Below, in pieces: positions 12,428 through 15,725 of a stretch of DNA of 15,725 nt; the stretch's first letter is position 1, and every line of letters begins with the position of its first letter. The notes beneath the pieces were generated by a model. That model saw only the letters and a program-made list of their open reading frames with translations, had not been told where the DNA came from and did no database searches. The stretch spans positions 1 to 15,725 of the forward strand of contig CAJMCT010000013.1 in assembly GCA_905211955.1 (NCBI GenBank), written 5' to 3'. The DNA is from an uncultured Eubacteriales bacterium. Lineage in GTDB: Bacteria; Bacillota; Clostridia; Christensenellales; Borkfalkiaceae. The position numbers and the translations under genes were made by a program.

Positions 12428-15400
12428 TTATTCTTCTTCTACGTTTGCTTTCGCTACCGTTTGTAGAGATACGTTTTTATAGTTCTTTATGCCCGTACCT
12501 GCGGGGATAAGTTTACCGATAATAACGTTTTCTTTAAGACCAACTAACGGATCTACTTTGTTCTTTATAGCGGCTTCGGTAAGTACCCTTGCGGTTTCTT
12601 GGAAGGACGCTGCAGAAAGGAATGATTCTTTTGCGAGCGCTGCCTTGGTAATACCTAAAAGTATTCTCTTACCAACGGGGGGTCTAAGTCCGTTATCTAA
12701 AGCCTTCATCGTTTCTTCTTCGAATCTGTAAAGGTCTAACTTTTCACCGGGGAGTATTTCGGTATCACCGGGGTTTTCAACCTGAACTTTCTTCATCATT
12801 TGACGAACGATGATTTCAACGTGTTTGTCGTTGATGTCAACGCCTTGTGAACGGTATACGCTTTGAATTTCTCTCAAGATATAATCTTGAACACCCTTGA
12901 TACCCTTAGTCTTTAAGATGTCTTGGGGATATACTGCGCCGTTGGTTAAGATAGTACCGGGTTCAACCCTTTCACCGTCTTTAACGATAACGCCCGTTCC
13001 AAAAGGAATTGCATAGTCTTTGGTTTCGCCTTCATCGGTGGTGACGATAACGTGTATAATCTTATCTTTTTCCGATAAGGTTGCAACACCTGATTGTTCA
13101 CAAACGATTGCAGCGTGCTTGGGTCTTCTTGCTTCGAAAAGTTCTTCAACTCTGGGAAGACCTTGGGTTATGTCGCCCGTACTTGCTATACCACCAGTGT
13201 GGAAGGTACGCATGGTAAGTTGGGTACCCGGTTCACCGATTGATTGAGCGGCGATAATACCTACCGCTTCACCAATTTGAACGGGGTTGTTATTACTCAT
13301 GTTCTTACCGTAGCACTTAGCGCATACGCCAGTCTTAGATTTACAAGTAAATACCGATCTGATTTCCACTTCGGTAATGCCTGCTTTAACGATTTCGTCA
13401 GCCATATCTTCGGAAATCATTTCGTTAGCCTTAACCATAACTTCGCCAGTCTTGGGGTTAATTACGTCACCGATAACGAATCTACCTGCGATACGGTCAC
13501 GGAGACTTTCGATAACCTTACCTGCGGGGTCAACGATTTCTCTAACCACAACGCCCTTGGGTTTTTCGCCAAGTTCAGCAAAACAGTCGTCTTCTTTAAT
13601 GATAACTTCTTGCGATACGTCAACCAATCTTCTGGTTAAGTATCCAGAGTCAGCCGTTTTAAGAGCGGTATCGGCAAGACCTTTACGTCCACCGTGAGAT
13701 GAAATAAAGTATTCCAAAACTGAAAGTCCTTCACGGAAGCAAGACTTAACCGGAATTTCGATAGTTTTACCGTTCGGGTCGGTCATAAGACCACGCATAC
13801 CACAAAGTTGTTTGATTTGGTCGATTGAACCACGCGCACCAGAGTTAGCCATCATAAGAATGGGGTTGAACTCGTCGAGCGTAGATTGTAATTTCTTAGA
13901 TACCTTATCGGTAGCATCTTTCCATACGGAAACTACCTTTTTATATCTTTCTTCGTCAGTAATAAAGCCCTTCTTGTAAAGGTTTTCTACCTTCAATACT
14001 TGTTGCTCAGCGTCTTTTAAGATAACGGGCTTGTCTTTGGGCATGTGCATATCGAATACGCTAGTAGTAATAGCGCCGATAGTCGAATACTTAAAGCCTA
14101 AAGCCTTAATCTTATCTAAAACGTCTGCCGCACAAGAAGCGCCGTGACGCTTAAAGCATGCGCCGACGATTTTTTGTAAGTCTTTCTTTCCAACGAGTTT
14201 ATCGATTTCGTATTTTAAGAAGTCTTCCTTGTTTTCTCTTGCTACAAAGCCGAGATCTTGGGGAACTGCTTCGTTAAAGATAATCTTACCAACCGAAGTC
14301 TTAACTCTACCGGTGATGGTTTCGCCGTTGGCTTCTACACTGCGACGAACGATAACTTCGTCTTGAAGACCGATTTCACCCGTTTGATAAGCCATGATTG
14401 CTTCTTCAGGAGAAGAATACGAAACGGTATATTCGGGAACGCCGTAAACTGCGCCGTTTTCGTCCTTTCTACCCTTTTCGTTGTACTTTTCACCGATACG
14501 TCTTTTCAAAATGGTAAGGTAATAAGAACCCATAACCATATCTTGAGTAGGACTCATAACCGGCTTACCGTCGGAAAGTTTTAATATATTGTTAGATGCA
14601 AGCATTAAGAATCTTGCTTCTGCTTGTGCCTCTACTGAAAGGGGTACGTGTACTGCCATTTGGTCACCGTCGAAGTCGGCGTTAAACGCACCGCAAACTA
14701 AGGGGTGAAGTTTAATTGCACGACCTTCTATAAGGACGGGTTCAAACGCTTGAATAGATAATCTGTGAAGGGTAGGTGCACGGTTTAAAAGAACGGGATG
14801 TTCTTTAATTACGTCTTCCAAAACGTCCCAAACAACAGTCTTAGCGCGTTCTACAGTACGCTTTGCGTTTTTAATGTTGTGGCAAATATTGTTTTCAACG
14901 AGTTTCTTCATTACGAAGGGCTTGAAAAGTTCAATCGCCATTTCCTTAGGCAAACCACATTGATAAAGTTTAAGTTCAGGACCTACGACGATAACTGAAC
15001 GACCTGAATAGTCAACACGTTTACCCAAAAGGTTTTGACGGAAACGACCTTGCTTACCACGGAGCATACCAGAGAGTGATTTGAGTTCTCTATTTCCCGC
15101 ACCGCTGATAGCCTTTCCGCGCCTACCGTTGTCGATAAGTGCGTCTACCGCTTCTTGAAGCATTCTCTTTTCGTTTCTAATAATGATTTCGGGAGCGCCG
15201 AGTTCCATCAACTTTTTCAAACGGTTATTTCTATTAATAACACGTCTATATAAGTCGTTTAAGTCACTCGTTGCAAATCTACCACCGTCTAATTGTACCA
15301 TAGGACGAAGTTCGGGCGGGATTACGGGAAGAACGTCTAAAATCATCCATTCGGGGCGGTTTCCGCTCTTTCTGAAAGATTCAATAATTTCAATACGTTT

Positions 15401-15565
15401 TACCGCACGAATTCTCTTTTGTCCTGAAGTATTTTCTTCGATAATCTTTTTTATTTTCTGTCCTGTAGCTGGTCGTACACTTCCTCCATTTAAGTATCTT
15501 GATACTGTACTCTTTGCCACACCAGACATTTTGGCTATGTCATTAATTGTCAGCTTTTTATTCAC
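12428..15565 (-). CDS. rpoC: RNA polymerase beta' subunit, 5'-truncated and joined in frame to a LacI-type helix-turn-helix
   Basis: The frame codes 1045 residues. From about residue 46 to the end it is normal RpoC: SGQKRIRAVKRIEII, PEWMILDVLPVIPPELRPM, the catalytic NADFDGD at 295-301 that holds the active-site magnesium, the bridge-helix and trigger-loop region SSHGGRKGLADTALKTADS, the second zinc site (EDDC, then CKSKTGVCAKCYG) and the C-terminal SAASFQETARVLTEAAI. Residues 1-45 are not RpoC but the head of a LacI repressor. The usual first 205-215 residues (first zinc ribbon, clamp, lid start) are absent. The GTG at 15565 has no ribosome binding site. Since rpoC is essential and needs that region, a chimeric contig join near 15430 is more likely than a real protein. 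No terminator separates rpoC from rpsL. Confidence 0.9.
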   Translation of the reverse strand: MNKKLTINDIAKMSGVAKSTVSRYLNGGSVRPATGQKIKKIIEENTSGQKRIRAVKRIEIIESFRKSGNRPEWMILDVLPVIPPELRPMVQLDGGRFATSDLNDLYRRVINRNNRLKKLMELGAPEIIIRNEKRMLQEAVDALIDNGRRGKAISGAGNRELKSLSGMLRGKQGRFRQNLLGKRVDYSGRSVIVVGPELKLYQCGLPKEMAIELFKPFVMKKLVENNICHNIKNAKRTVERAKTVVWDVLEDVIKEHPVLLNRAPTLHRLSIQAFEPVLIEGRAIKLHPLVCGAFNADFDGDQMAVHVPLSVEAQAEARFLMLASNNILKLSDGKPVMSPTQDMVMGSYYLTILKRRIGEKYNEKGRKDENGAVYGVPEYTVSYSSPEEAIMAYQTGEIGLQDEVIVRRSVEANGETITGRVKTSVGKIIFNEAVPQDLGFVARENKEDFLKYEIDKLVGKKDLQKIVGACFKRHGASCAADVLDKIKALGFKYSTIGAITTSVFDMHMPKDKPVILKDAEQQVLKVENLYKKGFITDEERYKKVVSVWKDATDKVSKKLQSTLDEFNPILMMANSGARGSIDQIKQLCGMRGLMTDPNGKTIEIPVKSCFREGLSVLEYFISSHGGRKGLADTALKTADSGYLTRRLVDVSQEVIIKEDDCFAELGEKPKGVVVREIVDPAGKVIESLRDRIAGRFVIGDVINPKTGEVMVKANEMISEDMADEIVKAGITEVEIRSVFTCKSKTGVCAKCYGKNMSNNNPVQIGEAVGIIAAQSIGEPGTQLTMRTFHTGGIASTGDITQGLPRVEELFEARRPKHAAIVCEQSGVATLSEKDKIIHVIVTTDEGETKDYAIPFGTGVIVKDGERVEPGTILTNGAVYPQDILKTKGIKGVQDYILREIQSVYRSQGVDINDKHVEIIVRQMMKKVQVENPGDTEILPGEKLDLYRFEEETMKALDNGLRPPVGKRILLGITKAALAKESFLSAASFQETARVLTEAAIKNKVDPLVGLKENVIIGKLIPAGTGIKNYKNVSLQTVAKANVEEE
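15431..15565 (-). pseudogene. LacI-family repressor, DNA-binding head only (fragment)
   Basis: Forty-five codons from GTG 15565 read MNKKLTINDIAKMSGVAKST followed by VSRYLNGGSVRPATGQKIKK. This is the classic LacI/GalR helix-turn-helix (T-I-x-D-I-A-x-x-(S/A)-G-V, then S-x-x-T-V-S-R-x-L-N-G). The hinge and the sugar-binding domain are missing, because at about 15430 the frame turns into RpoC. Codons such as CTG, GGA and CGA differ from the neighbouring rpoC. No Shine-Dalgarno sequence precedes the GTG, which hints that the upstream border (about 15565-15575) may also not be native. Confidence 0.8.
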
Positions 15566-15600
15566 TTTTTTACATTTTAACCAGGAAAGGGACGACCAAA

Positions 15601-15725
15601 ATGATCGACTACAAAGTGGAATTCGAGCATTATCTAAAAGAAAATAAAAATGCCTCGGAAAATACTCTGCAGTCCTACGCGCATGACATCGGGCAGTTCA
15701 TTGCTTTTTTGGAAACAAAAGAGGT
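15601..15725 (+). CDS. XerC/XerD-type tyrosine recombinase, N-terminus only (cut by window end)
   Basis: Forty-one codons from ATG 15601 read MIDYKVEFEHYLKENKNASE then NTLQSYAHDIGQFIAFLETK. The pattern 'NAS.NTL.SY..DI..F..FL' is the core-binding (SAM-like) domain at the start of XerC/XerD and related recombinases, which resolve chromosome dimers or integrate elements. AGGAAAGGG lies about nine bases before the ATG. The catalytic R-H-R-Y domain is outside the window, so Xer and phage-type integrases cannot be separated. Its codons (CTG, CAG, TCC, GCC) end in G/C more often than those of the other genes here, in line with a different origin for this end of the sequence. Confidence 0.8.
   Translation, partial: MIDYKVEFEHYLKENKNASENTLQSYAHDIGQFIAFLETKE

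Noticed and set aside
12428..15565. A genuine LacI-RpoC fusion regulator
   Set aside because: RpoC without its first 210 residues should not support transcription, the GTG has no ribosome binding site, and the break lies at the window end with a shift in codon use. It is kept as a finding to check, not as a new protein class.
8701..15647. Many plus-strand open frames of 60-154 codons opposite tuf, fusA, rpsG and rpoC
   Set aside because: They lie antisense to highly conserved genes, have no consistent ribosome binding sites and show no recognisable domains; they are shadows of the real frames.
1..15725. CRISPR arrays, tRNA or rRNA genes, insertion sequences
   Set aside because: No regularly spaced repeats, cloverleaf-forming genes, rRNA segments, transposase frames or flanking inverted repeats were seen. 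The only mobile-element-related item is the recombinase fragment at 15601.

Overview
The window looks like a low-GC Gram-positive genome of the class Clostridia, probably an uncultured gut-type lineage. The evidence is strong GGAGG ribosome binding sites, sigma-A promoters, several N-terminal lipobox lipoproteins, a SpoIIQ-like M23 protein, an AddB-type nuclease start, and the rpoC-rpsL-rpsG-fusA-tuf gene order. The genus cannot be read from the sequence.

Left part (1-6650). A truncated AddB-like gene runs off the left edge and is divergent from a lipoprotein gene of unknown function. Then comes a run of minus-strand genes: a BspA-type leucine-rich-repeat lipoprotein, an M1 (aminopeptidase-type) lipoprotein, an M23/SpoIIQ-like membrane protein, a small membrane-anchored protein of unknown function, and a degenerate member of the iron-alcohol-dehydrogenase/glycerol-1-phosphate-dehydrogenase fold. 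Most products act at or outside the membrane. Two of these genes (M1 and the 135-residue protein) have the upstream gene's terminator-like hairpin directly against their start codon, with the ribosome binding site inside its 3' arm.

Middle part (6651-7770). A DNA-bending A-tract region precedes hup (HU). After the hup terminator a near-consensus promoter drives a roughly 160-nt structured leader. It has a 12-bp closing stem, a second stem, a possible pseudoknot, five alternating complementary CUAC/GUAG segments and an intrinsic terminator. It sits directly upstream of a 98-residue membrane-anchored protein. This riboswitch- or attenuator-like element is the best candidate for something undescribed.

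Right part (7774-15430). The str operon is on the minus strand: rpoC, rpsL, rpsG, fusA, tuf. There is a strong promoter with a hairpin just before rpsL, a 211-nt structured gap before rpsG, and a separate strong tuf promoter with an 18-bp palindrome over its -10 box.

Right edge (15430-15725). The rpoC frame loses its first roughly 210 codons and continues in frame into the DNA-binding head of a LacI-family repressor. That head lies 35 bp from a divergent, truncated XerC/XerD-type recombinase. RpoC needs its N-terminus and codon usage changes here, so a chimeric assembly join is the most likely explanation rather than a new fusion protein.
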